Of a stretch of DNA of 39,396 nucleotides, positions 1 through 6,824 are shown one piece after another; the stretch's first letter is position 1; each line of letters begins with the position of its first letter. The stretch comes from Bacteroidales bacterium. GTDB taxonomy: Bacteria; Bacteroidota; Bacteroidia; Bacteroidales; UBA932. Both the position numbers and the translations under genes were made by a program. The stretch is taken from positions 1-39,396 of the forward strand of contig JAFYME010000003.1 in NCBI GenBank assembly GCA_017556765.1, written 5' to 3'. Below the pieces are notes generated by a model. It saw only the letters and a list, made by a program, of their open reading frames with translations, was not told the origin of the DNA and made no database searches.

Positions 1-1205
1 ATGCCGTCCTTTCCCCATTTGTAAGGGTCTGTAGTGCCGGAGTCGCCCTGGATTCCGCAGTCTGCGCTGGTGCCTAAGGTGTTGTCATAATCATAAGGGA
101 TCATCCATACCTTGTAGTTCTCCTTGTCCTTTGAATTGAAATACAGGTAGAAATTGTTTCCGTTGTTCCAATGGTCATCCCACATACCTACTGCCACGTT
201 TACAGCATATGTCTTCATCAGCATCTTCACGTCGCACACCTTCTGGATCCAGTTGTAGAGCTGCTCTCCCTGCAGGGTGTTGAGCTTTGTTATGAAATCC
301 TGGAACTGAGCCCTGGCCACAGCAAACTCCGATTCCTTTCCCTTGAATTCGTATGTGTAGTTCACACCGTCGTTCTTGTCGAAGTTGAACCTCCAGTCCT
401 CGGCGTTCTTCAGATCGGCCATTCCGACGTTGCCGTAGACGCATTTCCAAAGGTGTCCCTTGTCGTTCTCAAACTGGTTTTCGCGTCTTTCGACGTACTC
501 TTCATCAATCGACTCAATCAGTTCATATACACCGAAATACGCCGGATCCTTGTCTCCGTCCACATGTATCCACAGACGGCAATATGAATCAAACGGAGCG
601 GTCCATATACCGTATCTTCTGAACAGATCGTAACAGTACATTTCGCGCACATAGCATGGGTCGTCCTTATGCCATTTCAGGTTGAACTTCCTGATGCCGT
701 ATATAGTATGGTCGTCATCCTTGTGATATTTGCGCAGGTTCACAGCGAAATGGCAATGATGCCAGTCCGGCTTTGACGAATGCATCTGGCCGGATCCGCC
801 TTCAGGTCGGCGTCTGGATGTGTTTCCACGCATTCTGAAGCCTGCGTTGCTTATCGTTATCGTTTCGACTCCTTTCTTGAACATGACGTCGCAATGGAAG
901 AAGTCTGCATTGTTGTTGTTCTGGTCATACCTCTTAAGGAAGCTGTTCCATTCGTCTTTTGTGACCCATATCGTTACTTCAGGGATAGTATTGCTGCCCC
1001 ATATGTACGAAACCCCCGCATCCTTTACATCAGATGGGGTGAATGGAATGATCCCGTTTTCCGGCTCCGGTTTTGGTTCCGGCTTGGGCTTGTCATCCGG
1101 CTTCTCAACCGGCTTTTGCGGCTGAGGTATATCGGGATATCTGTCGATCTTGTCACAGCCTGATGCCAATAAAAAGCATGCTGCCAATATATATAACAGT
1201 CTCAT
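1..1205 (-). CDS. CotH kinase family lipoprotein (3' end outside window)
   Basis: The reading frame is open from an ATG at 1205 to the left edge, so only about 401 N-terminal residues are present. The start reads MRLLYILAACFLLASGC, a signal peptide with lipobox (ASGC), followed by a Pro/Lys/Glu-rich linker (about residues 25-45), which fits a tethered envelope lipoprotein. The body resembles the CotH family (PF08757, spore coat protein H-like kinases): it has the GFRMRGNTSRR segment, an FNLKWHKDD region and the YFGVYEL strand. Near the break are GNNFYLYF and WMIPYDYDNTLG, where the conserved metal-binding Asp of the family lies. Family members characterised elsewhere phosphorylate protein serines; the substrate here is unknown. 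It starts 8 bp after the stop of the upstream hydrolase, so the two are probably co-transcribed. CotH genes of Bacteroidota often sit beside VTC and DUF4956 genes; here those lie about 29 kb away. Confidence 0.88.
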   Translation of the reverse strand, partial: MRLLYILAACFLLASGCDKIDRYPDIPQPQKPVEKPDDKPKPEPKPEPENGIIPFTPSDVKDAGVSYIWGSNTIPEVTIWVTKDEWNSFLKRYDQNNNNADFFHCDVMFKKGVETITISNAGFRMRGNTSRRRPEGGSGQMHSSKPDWHHCHFAVNLRKYHKDDDHTIYGIRKFNLKWHKDDPCYVREMYCYDLFRRYGIWTAPFDSYCRLWIHVDGDKDPAYFGVYELIESIDEEYVERRENQFENDKGHLWKCVYGNVGMADLKNAEDWRFNFDKNDGVNYTYEFKGKESEFAVARAQFQDFITKLNTLQGEQLYNWIQKVCDVKMLMKTYAVNVAVGMWDDHWNNGNNFYLYFNSKDKENYKVWMIPYDYDNTLGTSADCGIQGDSGTTDPYKWGKDG

Positions 1206-1213
1206 TGTAAATC

Positions 1214-2536
1214 TTAAAGCGTTTTGATCCAATTCGTCATGTCATCGAGTACTTCCGTTGACATTGTCTCTTCAATCTTTCCATATTCGTCCGGCATTCC
1301 TGTCTCGCTGTGCTGGAAAAGATGGTTCAGATCCGGATATATCTTGATCATGTTCTTACCGTTGTCTTTCAGAAGCTCCTTCAATACCGGTATGTTGCTG
1401 TCTGCTATGACCTGCACGTCATTCTCTCCGTTGAGTGCCATTACCGGACATGCTATCTTCCTGATCGCCTCGCCCGGATCGAAGGAGATGAAATGCTGTA
1501 CCCATGGATCCTTTGTCTCCCTGACGCTCATGATGTTCTGCTTCATGTCAGGAGCCAAGCCGGCTGCGAGCTTGCCCAGCTCTTCAGCGGTCATGTCGGG
1601 ATCTGCATATAGCTTGGCCAGCACTTCGCAATAATCATCGACCGCGGACTCCGGAATACCGTTTCCCTTGAGTATCTTGCGGTTCTGTTCCACAAGTACT
1701 GTAGCTCCGTCTGTGGCTGTTCCGGCAAGGCTTATTATGAAATCTGTCTTGCCTTCTCCTGCGAGGAGGAATGCTATCGTACCGCCCTCAGAATGGCCTG
1801 CAAGGCCGATTTTTGAGAATTTACCCAGGCTGCGGAGGAATTCCAGTCCGGCAAGAGCATCCTTCTTGAAAGTCTCTGTCGTCGCTCCGACAGCATTTCC
1901 TGTTGACTTTCCGAAAGATCTGTCGTCATACCTCAAGGATGCTATGCCGTTGCGTGCGAGATGGTCGGCGATTACAAGGAACGGCTTATGGGAATATATC
2001 TCCTCGTCTCTGTTCTGAAGGCCGCTTCCGCTCACCAGAAGCACGACCGGAGTCTCACAGCCGTAATCCGCCGGGTATGTCAATGTGCCGCTCAGCACAG
2101 CTCCGTCTTCCGGGTTTGAAAACGTCACCTCTTCGCTCGCATACGGATATGGTCCTGCAGGGGTCTGAGGCCTTTTACGTTCTATATCTCCCCGCTTGAG
2201 GGACATAGGAAATTCCAGTCCGCTCTGCTTGAACTTGCCCACAAGGAGACCGAACATAAGGTTACCTTCAAAGCTGGCCCCTAATGATGGGACTTCAACA
2301 TGCGCTTTGGAAGCGTTGAGTGTCTTCAGTTCTGCAGGAATACCATATGCTCCCTGGTCAGGACTGTCAATGGTACATTCGACAGGGTCGAAGTGGAATA
2401 CCAGCATCAGGGAACCTCCGGGAACACTGAGCTCTCCATGCCATGCCCCTTCCAGCCCGCTTTGAGCCGAAGCGCAGACTGTGATGGCCATGGTTGCAAT
2501 CACAGCAAAGAATGTCTTTATAATATCAGTCTTCAT
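1214..2536 (-). CDS. secreted alpha/beta hydrolase (EstD-like esterase/peptidase fold)
   Basis: A 440-residue protein with a signal peptide (MKTDIIKTFFAVIATMAITVCASAQ). The N-terminal part (about residues 25-125) is a small beta-rich domain, and an alpha/beta hydrolase domain fills residues 135-440. The catalytic triad is readable: the nucleophile Ser249 in GHSEGG, an acid around Asp373 in LNGENDVQV, and His405 in PDLNHLFQHS. The VLLVSGSG stretch supplies the oxyanion-hole loop. Overall it resembles Thermotoga EstD-type serine hydrolases. The substrate cannot be read from sequence. The frame stays open further upstream, but that extension overlaps the 3' end of the next gene and has no signal peptide; a -7 element at 2565-2572 and the signal peptide both support the ATG at 2536. 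It precedes the CotH gene by 8 bp. Confidence 0.88.
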   Translation of the reverse strand: MKTDIIKTFFAVIATMAITVCASAQSGLEGAWHGELSVPGGSLMLVFHFDPVECTIDSPDQGAYGIPAELKTLNASKAHVEVPSLGASFEGNLMFGLLVGKFKQSGLEFPMSLKRGDIERKRPQTPAGPYPYASEEVTFSNPEDGAVLSGTLTYPADYGCETPVVLLVSGSGLQNRDEEIYSHKPFLVIADHLARNGIASLRYDDRSFGKSTGNAVGATTETFKKDALAGLEFLRSLGKFSKIGLAGHSEGGTIAFLLAGEGKTDFIISLAGTATDGATVLVEQNRKILKGNGIPESAVDDYCEVLAKLYADPDMTAEELGKLAAGLAPDMKQNIMSVRETKDPWVQHFISFDPGEAIRKIACPVMALNGENDVQVIADSNIPVLKELLKDNGKNMIKIYPDLNHLFQHSETGMPDEYGKIEETMSTEVLDDMTNWIKTL

Positions 2537-2564
2537 GGTCGATGAGTTCTTGATCTCGTTTTTG

Positions 2565-2572
2565 CAAATATA
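2565..2572 (-). promoter_or_regulatory. -7 promoter element of the hydrolase gene
   Basis: TATATTTG on the minus strand matches the Bacteroidetes -7 consensus TAnnTTTG. It lies 28 bp upstream of the ATG at 2536 and just after a terminator hairpin, so the hydrolase-CotH pair appears to have its own promoter. Confidence 0.6.
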
Positions 2573-2575
2573 ATG

Positions 2576-2608
2576 AAAACAGCCGGAAAGCAATGTCTTT
2601 CCGGCTGA
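2576..2608 (-). terminator. intrinsic terminator after the small lipoprotein gene
   Basis: An 11-bp perfect stem (CAGCCGGAAAG / CTTTCCGGCTG) with a 6-nt loop is followed on the minus strand by a short T run (GTTTTC). It ends the transcript of the gene at 2629-3021, whose stop lies 21 bp before it. Confidence 0.7.
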
Positions 2609-2628
2609 ATATGCAAGTGGTTGATGGG

Positions 2629-3021
2629 TTAAATGATACCGAGCGTCATTACGCTGCTTTTTGAAGGCAGAATCGTAAGGATCATTACCTGATCCGTATA
2701 ATTTGATACCTCCCATGTGCCGCTGATTTCAGGACAGTCAAATGTGATCTTCTTTCCCGAGACGCTGTATGTAAAGTCAAACGATTCTTTTGTAGGTGCT
2801 CCGCTTCTCTTCTGTGTGAACTTTCCTGCACTTGCTGAATCAAAGGTCAAGGTCACGTTGGCTGTGTTCTTGACGGCAGATCCTTCGACGTTTTTCAATG
2901 TGCCTTCCCATTTTGTGTCGATGATGTTCTCTGCATTGAACTCGTTCTCTATCTTCTTCTCTGAAGGGTCACATGCGGCAAATGCCAATGCCGCCATAAT
3001 GATTGCAAGAAATCTTTTCAT
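2629..3021 (-). CDS. small secreted lipoprotein, lipocalin-like
   Basis: A 130-residue protein beginning MKRFLAIIMAALAFAAC, a short signal peptide with lipobox AFAAC and Cys17 as the expected lipidated residue. The rest alternates short beta-strand stretches (IDTKWEGTLKNVEG, VTLTFDSASAG, FDFTYSVSGKKITF, GTWEVSN), the pattern of the small lipocalin-like beta-barrel lipoproteins common in Bacteroidales. No catalytic motif is visible and I do not assign a function. It is flanked by its own -7 element (3066-3073) and its own terminator, so it is likely monocistronic. The family call is inference from strand pattern only. Confidence 0.75.
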   Translation of the reverse strand: MKRFLAIIMAALAFAACDPSEKKIENEFNAENIIDTKWEGTLKNVEGSAVKNTANVTLTFDSASAGKFTQKRSGAPTKESFDFTYSVSGKKITFDCPEISGTWEVSNYTDQVMILTILPSKSSVMTLGII

Positions 3022-3065
3022 TGTCCGATAATTTGTTTGTCCGTCTTATAGACGATAAAGTTCTG

Positions 3066-3073
3066 CAAATGTA
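3066..3073 (-). promoter_or_regulatory. -7 promoter element of the small lipoprotein gene
   Basis: TACATTTG on the minus strand, 44 bp upstream of the ATG at 3021, matches TAnnTTTG exactly. Confidence 0.55.
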
Positions 3074-3108
3074 CTATAAATAATTGACATATCTGCAGAA
3101 GTAGTGCC

Positions 3109-4392
3109 TTAAGGCCTGAGCTTGGCTCCAATGAAGTAGATTGTTCCTGTGTTGTTCTCCTGAATCAGATATATGAACGGCCGGTCTGCATGGAATATTA
3201 TCGGCTGGTCGTCTGAAGGGGGTGCCATAGCCTCCATTCCTCCGATAGTGACAGCAGCAGCTTTTGTGCCACTCTCATCCACTATAATCCTGCTTTTCTG
3301 CTTGAGTAGCCCAAGATACAGATTCTGACGGACATTGTCGCACATTTCTGTGAACTCTGCCTCATCAGGGGAGAATGCTTTCCTGACGCCAATATCCTTC
3401 ATCATGTCAATAAGGTCGAATGAACACTCGACATCCAGTTTAGGCATCTTGAATCTTACCTCATGATACCCTCCGGTAGAGGTCAGGACATCATTCCACA
3501 CCTCGCTGTCCAGAGATGCAATGAAATCATTGAAATCCACTCCTTCGTCAGGCAGGATGACATACATGCTGAATGAACCGTTTCCGTATGGGAGCGATAC
3601 ACATGACCATGTGTCGGTATAGTAGTATCTCATGTCATCTGTTCCGGACATCATATCCAAGCGTGACTGCGAACCGTTGATGCCTGTGAAGACCTCTTTT
3701 TTAGTGTCCTCTTCTCTGAATTTCTTCTTCCACTCTCCTTTGAAGTAAATGCTGTTGAGGGCATAAAGTACGGTCGATGGGACGACTTCCTCCTTTTCTA
3801 TTATGCGGGGAATCAGCCCCCCGGAGTGCGTGTTGCACCAATCGTTCACGCGTTTTACCACACCGTCGACATCAGAGATGTCAATGCTTTCAATGTAAGC
3901 ATCATAATATGTCACCATCTTCTCCTCGAACTGCTCCTTCAATCCGTAATTACTGTTGACCATCACTGCATTCGCCATCTCCACAACAACGTCATTATCT
4001 ACGAAACCGCTTCCTTCCATGATTTTCCTGCAGAATACGTTGATGTCTTCCGTCGTGCCTCCGGAGAATCCGAGGGCGTCAACTATTTCATGACTGGTCT
4101 CTCCGGTGGCTCCGTTGTTCAGGGCTCCAAGCACAAAACTGGCGCTGAGAGGGGATATCATGATGTCTCTTCCGTCATGCTGATCGCTTGTAAGCGCGGC
4201 CTTGAACAGGTTGAATGTGAATGAATTAGTGCCTTGCACGAATTCAGCTTCGCTTCTCGTGAGGACCAGAGGCTTTTCAGTGAATTCTTTTTTTTCATCA
4301 GGATCTTTCCCTAACTTTTCACACGAAGTGTACATCATGGTAGCGGCAGAAGCGACTATCATGCACAAGAGTCTTTTGATTCCGTATCTCAT
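3109..4392 (-). CDS. serpin family lipoprotein (serine/cysteine protease inhibitor)
   Basis: A 427-residue protein with a lipoprotein signal (MRYGIKRLLCMIVASAATMMYTSC; lipobox YTSC). Residues 45-427 form a full-length serpin domain: NSFTFNLFKAA (helix A), ISPLSASFVLGALNNGA (helix B), LNSIYFKGEWKKKF (breach region), and the C-terminal signature FHADRPFIYLIQENNTGTIYFIG. The reactive-centre hinge ESGTKAAAVT has the small residues needed for loop insertion, so it should be inhibitory. Counting from P17 Glu373 places P1 at Met389 and P1' at Ala390, which suggests elastase-, chymotrypsin- or subtilisin-like targets. The nearest described relative in concept is miropin of Tannerella forsythia, also a surface lipoprotein. 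Its likely role is protection against host or competitor proteases. It has its own -7 element at 4410-4417. Confidence 0.95.
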   Translation of the reverse strand: MRYGIKRLLCMIVASAATMMYTSCEKLGKDPDEKKEFTEKPLVLTRSEAEFVQGTNSFTFNLFKAALTSDQHDGRDIMISPLSASFVLGALNNGATGETSHEIVDALGFSGGTTEDINVFCRKIMEGSGFVDNDVVVEMANAVMVNSNYGLKEQFEEKMVTYYDAYIESIDISDVDGVVKRVNDWCNTHSGGLIPRIIEKEEVVPSTVLYALNSIYFKGEWKKKFREEDTKKEVFTGINGSQSRLDMMSGTDDMRYYYTDTWSCVSLPYGNGSFSMYVILPDEGVDFNDFIASLDSEVWNDVLTSTGGYHEVRFKMPKLDVECSFDLIDMMKDIGVRKAFSPDEAEFTEMCDNVRQNLYLGLLKQKSRIIVDESGTKAAAVTIGGMEAMAPPSDDQPIIFHADRPFIYLIQENNTGTIYFIGAKLRP

Positions 4393-4409
4393 CTTTCAAT
4401 TGTTTTCCA

Positions 4410-4417
4410 TAAAGATA
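4410..4417 (-). promoter_or_regulatory. -7 promoter element of the serpin gene
   Basis: TATCTTTA on the minus strand, 17 bp upstream of the serpin ATG, has one mismatch (final G to A) to TAnnTTTG. It sits in the 61-bp gap after the sigma/beta-barrel gene. Confidence 0.45.
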
Positions 4418-4453
4418 CGGATAATATCGAAAGACTGCGTCTTTTCAGGAAAA

Positions 4454-6034
4454 TTACCAGGTAAATATGATTCCTACAGGTATGGTTACGCTGAATGGCT
4501 TGTCTGTGCGGATGGTCCTGATGTCGCTGCCGGTGTCGAAATAATAGTAGAGGTCAGGCTCGACATATATGCTGAGCTTTCTTGTGATTTCAAACTGCAT
4601 ACCTATTCCCACTCCGGCTGACCATTGGTCCGGGGCATCTATCTTCTTGCCGTCAATGTGAGCTGCCAAAGGCATCTCGAACAATGCTCCGGCAGATACG
4701 TATGCGCTGATGAACCTGCTGTCCCAGAAAGTATATGAGGCCTTTAACGGGATACCCAGATAATGGATCTTCTGCTTGCTGACGTACTTGTTCTGCAGAA
4801 TGTCCGACCTCAGGTATGAGTATCTTAAACCTGTGCCGATATTCCATCTTTCGCTGACTTCCCAGTTCAATGACGCTGCAAAGCTTACAGGCATGTAATG
4901 TCTGTATCTGCTGTCGTCGCTGCGCTGCCCGGAAGCGATTCTTCTTTTCATTGAAGAATCCTTTTCCTCGTCTTTATTCTCGTCTCCTTCTTCTGTCGGG
5001 TCATTTCCTGAATCAGGGCCCGATGGCTCAGATGGTGGATTTCCTGGCAGATACTCTCCTGGTGGAGATGATGGGAAACTTTCGTTTTCCATTTGTGTCT
5101 CTCCATCATTTCCGGCAGGACCATGACTGCCGACAGAGAATGAGAACGACACTTTTCTGCCCTTCCTTTTTCCGGATTCATCCTCCTCGAATTCATCCGT
5201 ATCATATGGATCGATGATGTCCGTATTCTTCTGGATGTCTTCATGGTCTTCATTTTCAATGACTTCGACGATGTCCGGCACTTCCTGTTCAGTCTGCTCT
5301 TCCTCTTTGTCAACAGGCTCCGCAGTCTTTTCCACTGGTTTCGTGGTCTTTTCTGCCGGTTCTGTCATTGCGATCAATGGCTTTTCAATCTCGACGGTAC
5401 TGTCGGCTGTAACCGGCTCTTCGATAACGGAAACCAGCTCCTCTTCATATTCAAAAGGAATATCTTCCTTGCCTGTAAAATGGAATATGGCGAAAAGAAG
5501 CATGAGGAATGTGATGAGTATGCCCCAGTGCTGATTGATTATCTTGCGCAGAAGCTGCTTTGCCCTTGCAAGGTTGGATGATGATGAATGAGGGGCGATG
5601 CCGAGCATTTCCCCGATCTCCTGATGTGACAGTCCTTCCAGAACGGATAGCCTGAAAACCTTTCCATACTGTGTCGGAAGCTCGTCAATCGCCTTTATAA
5701 GGTCCTCGAAAGGAATGGCTTCGATACCTGTTACGGCAGCATCTTCTTCATGAAGCTCTTTGAGTTCGCTTACATCCGTACCGGAAAATCTCTTCTTCTT
5801 TTCGATGTGCTTCAGCGAAAGGTTTCTGGCGATTGTGCACATCCATTGCTCGATCTTTTCGGGCTCACGCAAGGTGCCGATCTGCGAAAATATGATGATG
5901 AAGGTGTCGTGGAGGATATCTTTCGCCACATCGATGTCATGGACATAGCCAAGGCATATCCCGAGAAGTCTCTGGGAGTACCTTTCATATATATTGGAGT
6001 ATACCTGTCGTTCTATGTCGCTGATCGGTGCCAA
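4454..6034 (-). CDS. ECF sigma factor fused to a transmembrane helix and an outer-membrane beta-barrel
   Basis: One uninterrupted frame of 526 codons. Residues 5-80 are sigma-70 region 2 (YERYSQRLLGICLGYVHDID, WMCTIARNLSL). Residues 112-168 are region 4 with a helix-turn-helix (LSHQEIGEMLGI, NLARAKQLL). Residues 169-186 form a hydrophobic helix (WGILITFLMLLFAIFHF). Residues 190-375 are a highly acidic Glu/Asp/Pro/Ser linker with repeats of the type EKTxEPV. Residues 378-526 alternate like a small beta-barrel (SFAASLNWEVSERWNIGTG, HYLGIPLKASYTFW) and end in an aromatic (GIIFTW), as outer-membrane proteins do. The start must be TTG at 6034: a stop lies three codons upstream and the next Met is within region 2. 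An AAAGG run precedes that TTG. In Bacteroidota an ECF sigma and a barrel or anti-sigma partner are normally separate genes. The function, sensing at the outer membrane linked to transcription, is inference. Confidence 0.9.
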   Translation of the reverse strand: MAPISDIERQVYSNIYERYSQRLLGICLGYVHDIDVAKDILHDTFIIIFSQIGTLREPEKIEQWMCTIARNLSLKHIEKKKRFSGTDVSELKELHEEDAAVTGIEAIPFEDLIKAIDELPTQYGKVFRLSVLEGLSHQEIGEMLGIAPHSSSSNLARAKQLLRKIINQHWGILITFLMLLFAIFHFTGKEDIPFEYEEELVSVIEEPVTADSTVEIEKPLIAMTEPAEKTTKPVEKTAEPVDKEEEQTEQEVPDIVEVIENEDHEDIQKNTDIIDPYDTDEFEEDESGKRKGRKVSFSFSVGSHGPAGNDGETQMENESFPSSPPGEYLPGNPPSEPSGPDSGNDPTEEGDENKDEEKDSSMKRRIASGQRSDDSRYRHYMPVSFAASLNWEVSERWNIGTGLRYSYLRSDILQNKYVSKQKIHYLGIPLKASYTFWDSRFISAYVSAGALFEMPLAAHIDGKKIDAPDQWSAGVGIGMQFEITRKLSIYVEPDLYYYFDTGSDIRTIRTDKPFSVTIPVGIIFTW

Positions 6035-6125
6035 ATACCTTTACTTTCATCCGTAAATCTAATAAAAGTACCGGAAAATGAAAAAGACTGCGTGGGAAAA
6101 CAGAAAACTTGACGTATATAGACGA

Positions 6126-6227
6126 AAAAAGGGAAAGCTTGATACATCGCACCGCTACGACCTCCTACCCTTGCTGCGGTCAAGCCCTGGGGGAATTCAG
6201 AGGGAGCTGGTCGTGTATGACTTTCCC
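6126..6227 (-). ncRNA. ffs: signal recognition particle RNA, small bacterial type
   Basis: The minus strand folds into one long hairpin. GGGAAAG (from 6227) pairs with CTTTCCC (6131-6137), then ATACA/TGTAT, CGACC/GGTCG and CTCC/GGAG. The apical part reads CAGGGCTTGACCGCAGCA followed by AGGGTA, matching the conserved SRP core in which CAGG faces AGCA across the symmetric loop bound by Ffh. A T6 run (6125-6130) follows the closing stem as a terminator. A -7 element (6233-6240) lies 5 nt before the first paired G. The apical loop is GC-TTGACC-GC rather than the usual GGAA tetraloop. The RNA forms the SRP with Ffh and targets nascent membrane proteins. Confidence 0.85.
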
Positions 6228-6232
6228 GGATG

Positions 6233-6240
6233 CAAAGGTA
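6233..6240 (-). promoter_or_regulatory. -7 promoter element of the SRP RNA gene
   Basis: TACCTTTG on the minus strand, followed by CATCC and then the GGG that begins the RNA stem. The exact TAnnTTTG match and spacing fix the RNA start near 6227. Confidence 0.7.
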
Positions 6241-6282
6241 GACATTTTTTGCAAATCAGCAAAAATAACTACCCGATTTATC

Positions 6283-6756
6283 TTAAATACTGTCAAAAAT
6301 CAACGGAAGAAGGTCGTCTACTTTCTCGAACTTCCATATTTTCTTTCCTCCTACCAGAAGGATGCTCATAGGCTTGCCTCCCTTGGTCTGGTACTGGGCC
6401 ATGACTTGCCTGCACGCGCCGCACGGAGTCGCAGGGTTATCGCATAAAACGCCTTTCTGGCTGGCTGTAATGGCAATGTCTGTCATGGCGGACTCGGGAT
6501 ATGTCGCTGATGCATAGAACATTGCAGTCCTCTCGGCGCAGAGGCCCGAAGGGTATGCGGCGTTCTCCTGATTCGCCCCTTTTACGATAAGTCCTGAGTC
6601 AAGACGCACTGCCGCTCCTACATTGAACCTCGAATACGGAGCGTATGAACCTTCTGTCGCCTTTATCGCAGCTTCAGCAAGCTCCCTGTCCTTTGGGGCG
6701 AGCTCGTCGAGCGATCCGAATTCCTGATAGGCGATTTTTATCTCTTTGCTTGTCAT
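6283..6756 (-). CDS. cdd: cytidine deaminase
   Basis: A 157-residue cytoplasmic enzyme that hydrolytically deaminates cytidine and deoxycytidine to (deoxy)uridine in pyrimidine salvage. The zinc site is intact: CAE in PSGLCAERTAMFY (with the catalytic Glu) and the PCGAC pair in PATPCGACRQVM. The substrate-binding YAPYSRFNVGAAVR segment with its FNVGAA core is at residues 37-50. Length is slightly above the 130-140 usual for homotetrameric CDAs because of N- and C-terminal extensions. The ATG at 6756 is the first in frame. Its -7 element (6789-6796) lies inside the region transcribed from the opposing mnmA promoter. The SRP RNA gene lies downstream on the same strand with its own promoter. Confidence 0.96.
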   Translation of the reverse strand: MTSKEIKIAYQEFGSLDELAPKDRELAEAAIKATEGSYAPYSRFNVGAAVRLDSGLIVKGANQENAAYPSGLCAERTAMFYASATYPESAMTDIAITASQKGVLCDNPATPCGACRQVMAQYQTKGGKPMSILLVGGKKIWKFEKVDDLLPLIFDSI

Positions 6757-6771
6757 AACAGTTCAATTGGT

Positions 6772-6779
6772 TATCTTTG
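6772..6779 (+). promoter_or_regulatory. -7 promoter element of mnmA
   Basis: TATCTTTG, an exact TAnnTTTG match, 45 bp upstream of the ATG at 6825. It is interlocked with the opposing cdd element at 6789-6796. Confidence 0.6.
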
Positions 6780-6788
6780 CATGTTCTA

Positions 6789-6796
6789 CAAATATA
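6789..6796 (-). promoter_or_regulatory. -7 promoter element of cdd
   Basis: TATATTTG on the minus strand, 32 bp upstream of the cdd ATG. It lies downstream of the mnmA -7 element, so transcripts from the two promoters should start nearly on top of each other in opposite directions. Confidence 0.55.
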
Positions 6797-6824
6797 ATGC
6801 ATTTTATTGAAAATATCTCATTCT

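Noticed and set aside
2537..2716. 60-codon N-terminal extension of the alpha/beta hydrolase
   Set aside because: It overlaps the 3' end of the small lipoprotein gene, contains the terminator and promoter, and hides the signal peptide that begins at the ATG at 2536.
4454..6034. Sigma/beta-barrel fusion as an assembly artefact
   Set aside because: The frame is continuous through the helix and linker with coherent composition and no homopolymer at the junction. A frameshift is still possible, so it is kept as a finding to verify.
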